64,000 nucleotides of DNA from Musa acuminata AAA Group. Lineage: Eukaryota; Streptophyta; Magnoliopsida; Zingiberales; Musaceae. Positions 23,183 to 40,656 of the stretch are shown in pieces. The stretch covers positions 27,117,501 to 27,181,500 of the forward strand of contig NC_088348.1 in NCBI RefSeq assembly GCF_036884655.1, written 5' to 3'. Both the position numbers and the translations under genes were made by a program. Below the pieces are notes generated by a model, which was not told the DNA's origin, made no database searches, and worked only from the letters and a program-made list of their open reading frames with translations. Positions within the stretch are counted from its first letter, which is position 1. The number at the start of each line of letters is the position of its first letter.

Positions 23183-23638
23183 GTGCCGGAGATCACCTTC
23201 CCGACAGGGGAAATTGAGTACCATGAGCATGACGATGCATTGGTCGGCTCAGCTAGAATCGCCTATGCTCGAGTTAAAAGGATCATAGTGGACATCGGGA
23301 GCTCCGTCGATGTTTTTTACTTCGACGCCTTCCGGAAGCTTGGCTTGACCAAGGTTGGCCTCACCCCAATGCAATCAGTGCTTATCGGATTTATAAGTGA
23401 TTCCATTTCATCCCTCGACACCACCATCCTACCAGTCACCCTGGGAGAGGAGCCAAAGACCAAGACGGTCATAGTGACCTTCATGGTGGTGGAACTCTCC
23501 TCGGCGTACAATGCCATCCTGGGCCGACCAACCCTTAACAAGCTTAGGGCTGTCATCTCTACGTACCATCGGGCAATAAAGTTTCCAACCCGACCTGGGA
23601 TCGGGGAAGCAAGGAGTGACCCTCAGGAATCCCAATAA
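23183..23638 (+). pseudogene. Retropepsin-like protease remnant
   Basis: A continuous 151-codon frame covers the aspartic protease of the polyprotein. The catalytic triad region reads VDIGSSVDVFYFDAFRKLGL, where active members have D-T/S-G. The later AYNAILGRPTLNKLRA flap-to-end block is well conserved. The Ile in place of Thr/Ser suggests loss of activity. Confidence 0.85.
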
Positions 23639-23639
23639 T

Positions 23640-24670
23640 ATTACCTAGCGATCGTCACATTGCTCAAGAAGTCGACTAAAGGAGCACTTGGCCCGTCTAC
23701 CCTGACTCGCCACGGTCTCCTTGGGGGAACCACTCAGCCTCCACCTTGCGGCTTCCGAGCATGCTGTCAATTCTGTCTTAACTCGGGATGACTCTGGGGT
23801 GCAACAACTAATCTACTACTTGAGACGCATCCTCAGCAGACCTGAGGTGCGATATCAACTGGTGGAGAGACTGACTTTAGCACTCATTTAGACAGCCAGG
23901 AAGCTACGACCTTACTTCCAAGCCCACCCGATCAAAGTAGTGATCGACCAACCACTGTGACAGATCTTATCCAAATTCGACGTGTCCGAATGAATGCTCA
24001 AGTGGTCAGTCGAGCTCGGGGAACTCGACATACATTATGTGCCGAGAACGACCATCAAGGCTTAGGCGGTCGACTTCATCTTGGAATTGACTCCCCTCGA
24101 AAGCAGTAACATCAAGCGTACCGAGCAACGGTAGAGCTTGCACGTCGACGGCTCGGCAAACACAAAAAGGGGTGGGGCCGACCTCGTCCTAAAAAGGCCC
24201 GACGGTTGGTCATTCAATCACGCACTCCGCTTCGGGTTCAAGCCCACTAACAATGAAGCCAAATACTAAGCACTCCTATTCGGGCTTAAACTAGCCCTCG
24301 AGCTCCAAGTCTAAGACATCGAGGTTTTCATCGTCTCCCAACTGGTTGTCGGCCACATCAATGGAGATTATGAGGCTCAAGACGTTACCATTTCAAAATA
24401 CCTATCTAAGGCAAAGAAACTCGCTAGCTGCTTCCAACGCTTCGACATAACAAGGCCGCCACGGGCGCAGAACGCCCAAGTCGATGCCTTGGCAAAACTT
24501 GCCTCGGGTGATAGCATCGAATTGCCTCCGGAAGTCGAGCAGCTTCCCTACCGAACCATGGTGGCCAAAGAGGTGGCCACGACCGGTACAACCCCGACTT
24601 GGGTGGAAGAGATCCTCCGCTACAAAAGAGATGGGACACTGCCAGCCAACAAGGCGGCCTCCCAATGACT
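23640..24670 (+). pseudogene. RNase H regions of pol, reverse-transcriptase palm missing
   Basis: Only about 60 bases after the protease, the sequence enters the connection/RNase H part (SEHAVNSVLTRDDSGVQQLI, then TARKLRPYFQAHPIKVVIDQ). This means the RT palm with its YxDD motif has been deleted. A second, archaeal-like RNase H follows (LHVDGSANTKRGGADL, NNEAKY, QLVVGHINGDYEAQD, NAQVDALAKLASGD). The Asp expected before SQLVVG is Val. Several in-frame stops are present. Confidence 0.8.
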
Positions 24671-25390
24671 CCGATGTAGATAGGTGTGGTATTGCGAGAC
24701 GAACAGACGGCTATATCGGAGGTCGTTCACCCAACCGCTCCTGCACTGCTTGAATCCCATGGAGGCCTAGACGGATTTAGTCGAGGTGAACGAAGGGATC
24801 TACGGGGAGCACATTGGCGGTCAGACGTTAGCCTTCAAAATCCTCCGACAAGGATATTACTGGCCAACCATGCGTCGAGATGCTGCGGCATACGTACATC
24901 GATGCTAGCAGTGTCAGAAGCATCCCCGAGCACATCATCAACCTGCAATTTCGCTAACCGCCCTAGACAGCACATGACCCTTTGCGTAATGGGGGATGAA
25001 CCTCCTTGGCCCATTCTCATCGACCTCGGGGCAGCAAAAATTCCTCATCATCGGAGTGGATTACTTCACCAAATGGGTGGAGGCCGAGCTACTAGCATCT
25101 ATCACCGAGAAGCAAGTAGAAGGGTTTATATGGAAGAACATTATTACTTGCTTCGGCATCCCTAAAGCCATCATCACTAACAACGACACACAATTCAACA
25201 ATTGAAGGTTCAAAAGATTCTGCTCGGGCTATGGTATACAACTGAGGTTTAGCTCGGTAGCTCACCCCCAAACTAATGGCCTAGCCGAGATAACCAACCG
25301 GGCGATATTGGAAGGCCTGAAGAGAAGAGTCACGGGAGCTTAGAGCACCTGAGTTGATGAATTCCCAAGCATATTGTGGGCCTCCCGAAC

Positions 25391-27820
25391 TATTAGTCAT
25401 AGGTGCCCAACAAGCCAATCACGTGAGTGATGGCACGTGTGACTTGATACGGAATCTTTTTGCTTATTATATTTTGGCATTTATCACTTTATATTGACTA
25501 TTGCATATATGCATGTATATATTGTGTTGTCCATGGATCTGTGCAATGAAAATCAGATCGTGATGAGAACATGATAATGAGACCGATTTGTCTTTAAACA
25601 CAAATCCTAAATAATCCCGATCATAGGTTACTCGAGAGGGACATCGAGATAACCGGACAGACTGGTGTGCTGTATACCCGTCCATATGATGGATGCAGCT
25701 GGTCCCATAGCTACTCGTGTGGGGATACTAGGGATACAGTACAATGCTTATTGGAGAATGAGTTCACTGCTTGTTCCGCTTACGGAATGCTGGATGGTTG
25801 ATGATACCTTATTGTCAGATAGCGATTCTGTAGTCTTAGTGGTGTATCTAGTCCTTAGACTTGAGAAACTAAGGATGTCCTGTATGAGTGCTTTATTTTT
25901 TGATACCAGACTTATATGTTTGAATGTCCCAGATTTAGTATAGTCGTCATCGGGAGTGGTAGTAAACCTTATGAGGGCTATTGAGTGTCGATAGAGGATC
26001 ATTCACTCTCGGTGTCATGAGAGGAATATCTCATGTGTTTTTGCTCAGACAAATCCCTAACTAGGGTCATTCAGTTTGAGAGAGAAAGAATTCTCCGGGA
26101 GAATCTGATTAGAGTGAGACACGAGTAGAAACCATATGGGTCTGACAGCACCATGTCAAATATACGATCTCTGAGATATTAGATGGATGAGGGATTATAG
26201 GTACACGGTAAATGAGGACAGACAGGTCCAATGGATTGGATTCCCCTATATCGTCTGGGGACTGCGGCGTAGTGGCCTAGTAAATCCGCAATCGATGAGT
26301 CAAGTGAATTATTATGGAGATAATAATTCACTAAGCCAGAAGGAGTTTTGACATGTATGACTCAAGACTAGCTCGATATTGAGCCTAGAGGGTCACACAC
26401 ATATGGTAGGCATTGCGATGAGTGGAGGTTCGGATATGAGATATCCGTCGGAGCCTCTATCTTATTGGATATCCAATAAGCCCCTGAATTATTGAATCTC
26501 ATGGACGAGATCCAATAAGAGCCCATGAGAGATTATTGGACAGAGATCCACTAATCTAAGAGGCTTGAGTGGTTGGATGAAGATCTAATACCCAATAGGG
26601 GAGGATCTATTAGGGTTAAGTTGATATGAGACCTCTATAAATAGGAGGGATTCAATGATTAATAGGTTAAAGCTTTTGCTTGCCTCTATATCAAGGATGT
26701 CCTGTATGAGTGCTCTATTTTTTGATACAATACTTATAGGTTTGGATGTCTCAAATATAGTGCAATCGATCATCAAGAGTGGTAGTCAACTTTACGAGGG
26801 CTATTAAGTGTCGATAGAGGATCATCCACTCTCGATATCATGAGAAGAATATCCCATGTGTTTTTGCTCATACAAATCCCGGGCCAGGATTATTCGGATT
26901 AAGAGAAAAAGAGTTCTCCGGGTGAATCCGATTAGAGTGAGACTCGAGTAGAAACCGTATGGGTCTGACAGCACCATGCCCAATATACGATCTTTGGGAT
27001 ATTAGATGGATGAGGGACTATAGGTACACAATAACTGAGAACAGACAGGTCAAATGGATTGGATTCCCCTGTATTGTTTGGGGATTGCGGCGTAGTGGCC
27101 TGGTACATCCGTAGTCGATGAGTCGAGTGAATTATTATGGAGATAATAATTGACTAAGCCAGAATGAGTTCTGATAGGTATGACTCACGACCAGCTCGAT
27201 ATTGGGTCTAGAGGGTCACACACATATGGTAGGCATTGCGATGAGTAGAGGTTTGGATATGAGATATCCGCCGGAGTCTCTATCTTATTGGATATCCAAT
27301 AAGCCCTTGAACTATTAGATCTCATGGACGAGATCTAATAAGAGCCCATGAGAGATTATTGGATAGAGATCCACTAATCTAAGAGGCTTGGGTAGTTGGA
27401 TAAAGATCTAATACGCAATATGGGAGAATCTATTAGGGTTAAGTTGACAAGGGACCTCTATAAATATGAGGGATTCAGTGGTTCATAGGCTAGAGCTTTT
27501 GCTTGCCTCTCCTATTCTCCTCCCCCTCTCCACCTCAGAGTAGGAATGGAGTTTTGAGGAGCATTGTCGCAACCCTGCTATGTGGATCACCGCTAGAGAG
27601 GAGGGCGCTTGACCTCCTTCACCCTCTCCTAGAGATCTGCAGGGAAACAAGGATATACAATCTCCATAGGTAACATAATCTATTCTATATGCAGTTTTAA
27701 GTTTTGCGGATTTTTACGCACCAATCTTCGCACGACGACGAACATCTCTTTGAGAATAGGGGATTTTGTTTTCTGTTCTTCCGCTACACATGTGATGTCG
27801 CCCCCAAAGATTTCCCAACA
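25391..27820 (+). mobile_element. Solo LTR of a Ty1/copia element, inserted in the gypsy integrase
   Basis: The 2,430-bp insertion is flanked by the perfect 5-bp target duplication CGAAC (25386-25390 and 27821-27825). The left end TATTAGTCAT corresponds to the usual TGTTAG with one change; the right end is TTTCCCAACA. TATA-like CTATAAATA boxes lie at about 26636 and 27459. There is no internal coding region, so the insertion was reduced to one LTR by recombination. Removing it restores a continuous integrase frame across the junction, which proves the order of events. The style resembles the long LTRs of SIRE/Maximus-type copia elements (inference). Confidence 0.88.
25871..27510 (+). repeat. 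Internal 822-bp tandem duplication in the solo LTR
   Basis: Copy 1 (25871-26688) and copy 2 (26693-27510) both run from AAGGATGTCCTGTATGAGTG to AGCTTTTGCTTGCCTCT. They are joined by four bases. They differ at scattered points. The duplicated block contains the TATA-like promoter box, so the LTR has two promoters. Confidence 0.93.
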
Positions 27821-28621
27821 CGAACAACACCAAAGACTACCACAGAAGAATCACCTTTCAGATTGACGTTCGGTATCGAGGCGGTGCATCCACCTGAGGT
27901 AGTATTTCCGACACCCCGGGTTGAAAACTTCAATGATGTCACATCAAAAAATGAGCTCCGAGCCAGTCTCGATCTCATCAAAGAACGAAGAGCCGACACA
28001 CGCCTCCAAGCCCTCTCTTATAGAAGAGTCAGCGCAAGGCTTTACAACCGAAGGGTGCAAGGCCAATAAAGCTCGGCGACTTAGTCCTACGGAAGGCCAA
28101 CGTCAGCGACCTGACTCACTCCCGAGGCAAGCTGGCTCCGAGTTGGGAAGGCCCTTATTGGGTAGCAGCGGTAGTTCGGGATGGTACTTATTGCTTAGCG
28201 ACACGGGAAGGACGACAATTGTCGAGGACACAACACATATCAAATTTGAAGAAGTTCTATGTTTGAAAAGTCTGTTGAGTAAAAGCCCTGTCGTCAAAGA
28301 GAAGAGGAAAAAACATGCACCTCGCAAGATTGGGAAAAAGAGTTTCATTGATAAAGAAATATTACATTACCCGACTGGTCGTGGCATACAAGATAAAATA
28401 GCACCAAATTGGCCATGAAAAGGAAAAAGACAAGGGGGACACAGCCTAAGCCTCGGGAAGATTTGTGCTGTCGTCAAAAGGGACTTCGTCGGGCATCTCC
28501 ACGCTGTTGTCTTCAGGTAGGCAGGAGAAGGGATCTTCATCAACTGAAGGTTAGGAAACTAAGCTTGAAACCGAAACACGACGACTCGATATCTGTATTC
28601 ATATGTGACTTGCCTCGACCT

Positions 28622-30035
28622 TTACAGCCCGAGCTGAAACCCGCGAGACTCCTTGTATTCTTCTATGAGATTTTTGTTCTTTGCAAGAGCGGCTTGGGTT
28701 TCCTCCATGAGAGCCTCCTCGGCCTTCTTTGTCGACGCTCGAGCCGCCTCCAGGCTATGAGACATGTCCAACAGTTCACCTTCCATTGAGTGAACCCGCC
28801 CGCCTGACTCCTTCAATTGCTCCTGGAGACCTGCCTGCTGTTGCCTGACATTCTCAACTTCCAACATCAACCGTGCAACCGCCCCCTCCAGGTCGATCGC
28901 CCGCTACTCAGCCACTGCAACAGCCTCCAGCACCACCCCTGCTTTCAGTTCTTCGATTTGGCCACGGAGCTCGACAGTCTGATCGCCCAGGCTGTTGATT
29001 ATCTGACCAGTGTCATGCACTCGGTCTACGAGCGCCATATAATAGTGTTGGTTATGCGCAAAGTTCCCTGGTCGGTCCGAGTCCCCCATAGACGGTGTAG
29101 CGGGATGACGAGGATGAGGAGCTGAAGAGGCATGGGGCATCCCCCTCAGTTGCTTGAGGTTCACCATATCTGCTCTGGAAATCAAAGAGTTGTTAGTAAC
29201 GTCAAATGACTACAAAGCGGCTAGTAAAAGGGGATTGGCCCGAGCCGTACCCTGGGGTGCCAGACTAAGACAGACCTCGACCAACTACTCCTCGGTCATC
29301 TCCCTAACAACCCGAGAGGTAGAGAGAATCTCCTTCAAGCACCCAAGCTGCTCGCACTCGTTGTTAGACAACTTGGGGAAGCTATTATTGATCACCCAAG
29401 CATATCATTAGAGGCTAAACCCCACCCTCCACTACAACTACCAAAAAAGTAATGACTTTTTCACTCTTTATTATCAGAAGGCTCCCCTCTCACCCTAAAC
29501 CACCGTGGGATGATAGAAAATAGCCGCTCGACCCTTTGGAAAGATAGAAGCAGGACATAAAAAGGGATCAGGTCGAAGTAATAGCTGCTCTATGACATTC
29601 TTCGAGGAAAGCCACCATATACCTCCATGAGTTCGGGGCCATATGAAATGGTGAGATCTGCCACTAGGAGAAGCAAGCCTCGATCACCGGGTGTAAAGGG
29701 AACCTGAGCCTAGCCTCAAGGGCATCAAGAGTTAGACCAAACCCATCCGGGAACAGGTCATAGGCCCATTATCCGGACCGAGGGGTGTGTAGCTCATATT
29801 CATTCGGGATATTCTAACGATCCCTGACGCGGTTGAGCAATGCCGTAGTCATGACGGAATCAAAGTTGTGCAGGGATTTCATGACTTCCAGGGCTCGAGT
29901 GGTCTTCTCACTCACAGGAGATGCCCCACCCGACGACGGGTCACTACTCGAGATCGACGCTACAACCTCGGATCCCGACCTACCGGATGACAAAGAAGAG
30001 AAAGAGGAAGAAGAGGAAGAGGAGGAAGGGGACAT
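28622..30035 (-). pseudogene. Antisense extra ORF of the Tat element (putative gypsy-type transposon protein)
   Basis: Read on the minus strand, it starts at 30035 with a serine-rich MSPSSSSSSSSFSSLSSGRS. The family core follows at 29820-29500 (PLHPVIEACF, WQISPFHMAPNSWRYMVAFL, LFMSCFYLSKGSSGYF). It ends in a long coiled coil (28904-29185 and 28622-28870, rich in LQEQLKE and EEALMEETQ heptads). This matches the domain class known as putative gypsy-type transposon (Pfam PF04195), carried antisense by Tat-lineage elements. Several stops interrupt it. Its role is unknown even in intact elements. Confidence 0.75.
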
Positions 30036-30048
30036 CTTGACTGACCTG

Positions 30049-30051
30049 ATA

Positions 30052-30086
<35 letters not shown>

Positions 30087-30540
30087 ATACATGTATATAT
30101 ATACATACATACATGTATGTATGTATATATATATAAACAAGACGACGTCGCGTCACCTCAATGATGTTGCTGCTCGTGGGAGAAGGAAAAGGCGATGTCG
30201 TCGAGGCGATACGATGTCATCTTTTATAAAAAAATATAAATATATATAATCTTATATATACATGTATATGTATATATGTGTATATGTATATGTATATGTA
30301 TATATATTTATGTATATATTTATATGTATATACATATGTATATACATGAGAGACAATCATAGTGTGCAGTTATAATCAAGGTATGTAATTTTGAATAATA
30401 TCATCTGGTACGAACGGTATGGACCGTTCGTTACTGGCCGAAACGTAATATATATATGTATGTATATATATATATATATATTTATATGTATATATATATA
30501 TATGTATATGTATATGTATATATATATATAATTTATATAA
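30049..30540. repeat. TA/TG microsatellite blocks
   Basis: Three blocks of TATATG/TATATA units (30049-30135, 30234-30346 and 30447-30540) are separated by unrelated repeat units. Such runs are prone to length change and to hairpin formation. ORFs predicted through them are poly Tyr-Ile-Met artefacts. Confidence 0.9.
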
Positions 30541-30742
30541 ATATTTTTATAAAAGATGACATCGTGTCGTATTTTTTGACGACGTCGTCGAGACGACGCA
30601 ACGTCACCTTTTATATGAATATTTATATATAAACGAGACGACGTCACGTCGCGTCGCCTCAACGATGTCGCCCCACATGGGAGAAGGAAAAGACGATGTC
30701 GTCGAAGTGATGTGATATCGTCTTTTATAAAAAAATATAAAA
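30135..30742. repeat. GACGTC-rich dispersed unit, two direct copies and one inverted fragment
   Basis: Copy 1 (30135-30241) and copy 2 (30631-30742) both run from AAACRAGACGACGTC to TCTTTTATAAAAAAATATAAA. They share GTGGGAGAAGGAAAA-like and CGATGTCGTCGA segments. A partial copy in inverted orientation lies at 30547-30620. Every copy abuts a TA-rich block, which suggests spread as a microsatellite-anchored cassette. Confidence 0.8.
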
Positions 30743-32141
30743 ATATATATATATATATATCGAACGATATACCACTCGATATATACACTATCATACTATA
30801 TCGAGCGAACGTCGAAACTTCGGTATGGTACGATATTTTAATTTTTTATTACAATATCATACGGTATTATTGTATTTCGAAACTCTGCAATTGAGTTAGA
30901 TATCTCTTTCAATAAAATTGGCGTTTTTATGCAAGAGGATGCCATTTAGGCTTAAGATTTGAACTGCTTGATAGCAGGTGCAATCTCGTTACCACGAATA
31001 GGCATAGCCTTCGATTTGTTGTGGGTGGCATCGTGCGTTATGACAGTCACACTACACCGCTGTTGACAATTATTCTCTGGCCAATGATTCGAATGGCATC
31101 TCGAAACACTGAATCGTTGAATGATTCGGTGGATCAATATCATTAGTCGAGCTGATGAATCAATTCGTTAGATAATGTACTTAATATATCAAGAAAATAA
31201 TTATTACACATCATATTAAGAATATAAATATATATAGTAACTTTCTTTCTCTTTTTTGCTTATAATAAACATTCATATAGTTCAAATAGTCTAATTATAA
31301 TAAAATAGATCGGTGAGGTTGATTTTGTTTTTTTATTAGGCTGATCAATCTTAATCTGGATTCGTATTTATTCGACTAAACTCATAACTCTTAAAGAGTC
31401 TAAGATTCGTATGCTTGATTAAGATTATGACTCTATGCTTATATTTTTGTCTGGATTGTGACTCCTAATTTATGTAATCAACATACATTCGGATTACATG
31501 GAAAAGTCCCATAATACTAATATCTTTAATTCTAAATACGAATTAATAATAATAATTGCATGAGTTCAGTGGTGAGGACAAGTTTTGGCAATTATTAGTA
31601 TCGGATTGTGTTCAAAATAAAAGCATAACATTCGAATAATGCAAAAAATAAACAATAAATAATGAAACAGAATAATACAAAAGAAATCAGAATTAACCTA
31701 ATCTGGTTATGATTCCGACAAAGATCTTATTTCGGCTGTGTGGAAATAAGATCTGTTTGTAGATACCATACGAGTGTCCTGAAATTGAGATCGAATCGAT
31801 CCATCAGACCAAGAAAAAAAATAGGAATAATATCTTAATATCTGATTTCATTATTATTTTATTCATCATCATATATATATATATATATATATATAAATAT
31901 ATATTGTGAAAATGTTGAATTTACCAATCGGATCACCAGATGAGTTGAACGCTGGTACAGTTAGTGGACCCATCGATCCGCTAAGTACGGTGAGAAGGAC
32001 TCGTGTATGAACGCTGGTCGTATTTGGAAGCGCATTATGTGACTTCCCCATGCAAGGGTGGCCTGCTTTGCTCTGCTTCTCCCTCCTTAAAGCTTGCGCC
32101 CTCCCTTCTCCGCCATCCCCAACATCAAAAATCACGCACAC

Positions 32142-32145
<4 letters not shown>
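30743..32145. other. Intergenic DNA upstream of the thiolase gene
   Basis: The first 110 bases contain GGTATGGTACGATATT-like motifs similar to the TACCGGT-type elements found in the DENN introns. The rest is AT-rich with no recognised gene. A TA run lies at 31871-31893. The last 200 bases are GC-richer and are probably promoter and 5' UTR of the thiolase gene. Confidence 0.5.
31722..31754. repeat. Perfect 12-bp hairpin
   Basis: AGATCTTATTTC (31722-31733) is followed by a 9-base loop and GAAATAAGATCT (31743-31754), its exact inverse complement. It lies in non-coding DNA upstream of the thiolase gene. It could be the end of a palindromic mobile element; no function is evident. Confidence 0.8.

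Positions 32146-32172
<27 letters not shown>
32146..32172. repeat. GA microsatellite abutting the thiolase start codon
   Basis: A GA run of about 13 units directly precedes the ATG of the thiolase gene. It is the second gene in this window with a GA run just upstream of the start codon. Confidence 0.9.
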
Positions 32173-39108
<6,936 letters not shown>

Positions 39109-39575
39109 TTGTCCAAGGATGCATTCGCAATCCTGTGTTGCTTTATCTCATCGATGACCAACAATTATGCCAATAAGCTCATCTGAATCATACCCAAGCA
39201 TCACTCGGAATTGCCTTGAGAATTAGAATGATTCTTGGATAATAAGCCAATTCGACAATGTTAATTTTGTCTTTGCAATGAGACTGAGTTCATGCTAGAA
39301 CATTTATCTGTGCCACCTCAGATTGTCACTCATGTTTGGAATTTCTTTTCTAGTCCAGTTGTGTGTTGATTCGGTTATCTTTGGCCAAATTACAATCATT
39401 TTTTTGGTGTTAGCTATATAAAAGAAATATAGTACAAAACAATTGAAATTAGTTTTTGGATATTTATCTCCGGTCATATGCTGTGCTCTCAGTATGCTTA
39501 AAATTTGTATTTCTGTAGTTGACTTTACATATCATCCCTTGCTAATCTAGAAATATCATACTTGCCTCTTCGAAC

Positions 39576-39617
<42 letters not shown>

Positions 39618-40656
39618 TTCTTCAAATAATTAAATCCTTGATATATTCAATGTTCACATTTTGCATCCACCAATAAATTCAGATTAATCTGCCAACGAAT
39701 TTATAAACGAAAATTTAAATATTTAATATATATATCATCGCTTTACTGTTATTTGAATTTTGTTTTTTGAACTTAAATTTAGCGGGCCAAATGGAAAGAA
39801 AGAAATAATTTATGAATTATATACATAAACGAATTTTTAAGAATATTAACATTTCAACGTCATCGTGTTGCCGGAGAAATGATGATGAACTATAATAATG
39901 TAAATATATGATCTTATCTCATCAATACCAACTTTATTTAATAGGGACACATGAGATAATTCATATGATGAGAGCTTATATACTAGAATTGATATGAGCC
40001 TTATACTAGGAGAAAGAATATACTAGGCGGAAAGGTATTTGCAAGTTTTAAAAACATATATAATAATGTCCTCCAAAATTTAATATATAAATCGATGAAC
40101 AATAATTATCTTGAATCAAAGGACATATAATAATAATAATATTATTATTAAATTAATCAAAGTACCCTTTAATATTCTCATAGTGCCAATAAAAACAAGT
40201 ACAAATATGATGGGTGCGCCGAGTCGTGGTCAGAGCACGTCGCCGCCTCGCGATTTCCAGCGACAAAAGGGAGGTCACTCGTTTTTGGGCCGTCCCCATC
40301 CCGACTCGCACGGCTCCCACCACGTGCATCGACGCCGTTACTCGACCCTTCCCATCTCCGAAGAAAAAGGGCCATATGTTAGTTTTCGTCGCGTAGAAAA
40401 CGATAAAGAGAAGGACAGAAGAATTAGGAAACGAACTCTGTTGATCTCCTCCTCCCTTTCCCCCCTCCTTCTTCGAGTCTCGCATCGCGCCTTCCCCGCC
40501 CCCCGCCCTTCAAGAAACGACCAATTCCCGATCCCTCCTGGGACCAATCCCCAATTCTTGATCCTTCCCACCCTTCTGTACGTCTCTCGATGTCGTCTCG
40601 ATCGTCTTGTACGAGATCATCGTGATTCTTGGAAGGATCTTGGGCCGTAGATCGAC
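39109..40656. other. Thiolase 3' UTR, AT-rich spacer and DENN gene promoter/5' UTR
   Basis: The first 300 bases are probable 3' UTR. A (TA)n run occupies about 39579-39614, and a palindromic TAATAATAATATTATTATTA lies near 40130-40149. From 40200 the sequence becomes GC-rich and is likely promoter plus 5' UTR of the DENN gene. A long ORF over 40111-40650 shows no family features and is taken as chance. Confidence 0.55.

Larger units (their letters stand above)
24780..28270 (+). pseudogene. Integrase remnant, split by a solo LTR
   Basis: The zinc-binding part (GQTLAFKILRQGYYWPTMRR, then C..C) lies at 24820-24950. The catalytic core starts MNLLGPFSSTSGQQ at 24996 with VDYFTKWVEAEL holding the first Asp. 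The second Asp of the usual DNGTQF is changed (ITNNDTQF). The glutamate region NGLAEITNRAILEGLKRRV is at 25275-25331. Coding continuity breaks at 25390 and resumes at 27821 (TPKTTTEESPFRLTFGIEAV). The C-terminal GKLAPSWEGPYWVAAVVRDG and HISNLKKFYV blocks are at 28120-28265. Stops are present throughout. Confidence 0.85.
21165..30035 (+). mobile_element. Decayed Ty3/gypsy retrotransposon, Tat lineage
   Basis: The order is 5' untranslated/LTR-like sequence (21165-22000), gag (22270-23085), protease (23183-23638), RNase H (23700-24670), integrase (24780-25390 and 27821-28270) and an antisense coding region (28622-30035). An antisense extra ORF after integrase, and a second RNase H, mark the Tat group of plant gypsy elements. 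All reading frames carry stops or shifts, and the reverse-transcriptase palm appears to be deleted. A copia solo LTR interrupts the integrase. No intact LTR pair was found, so the ends given are those of recognisable sequence. Confidence 0.85.

Noticed and set aside
30357..30794. 145-codon minus-strand ORF of Tyr-Ile repeats
   Set aside because: It is a translation of TA/TG microsatellites, not a protein gene.
40111..40650. 179-codon ORF upstream of the DENN gene
   Set aside because: It runs across a change from AT-rich to GC-rich DNA, has no family features, and shadow ORFs exist on both strands. It is best read as promoter and 5' UTR.
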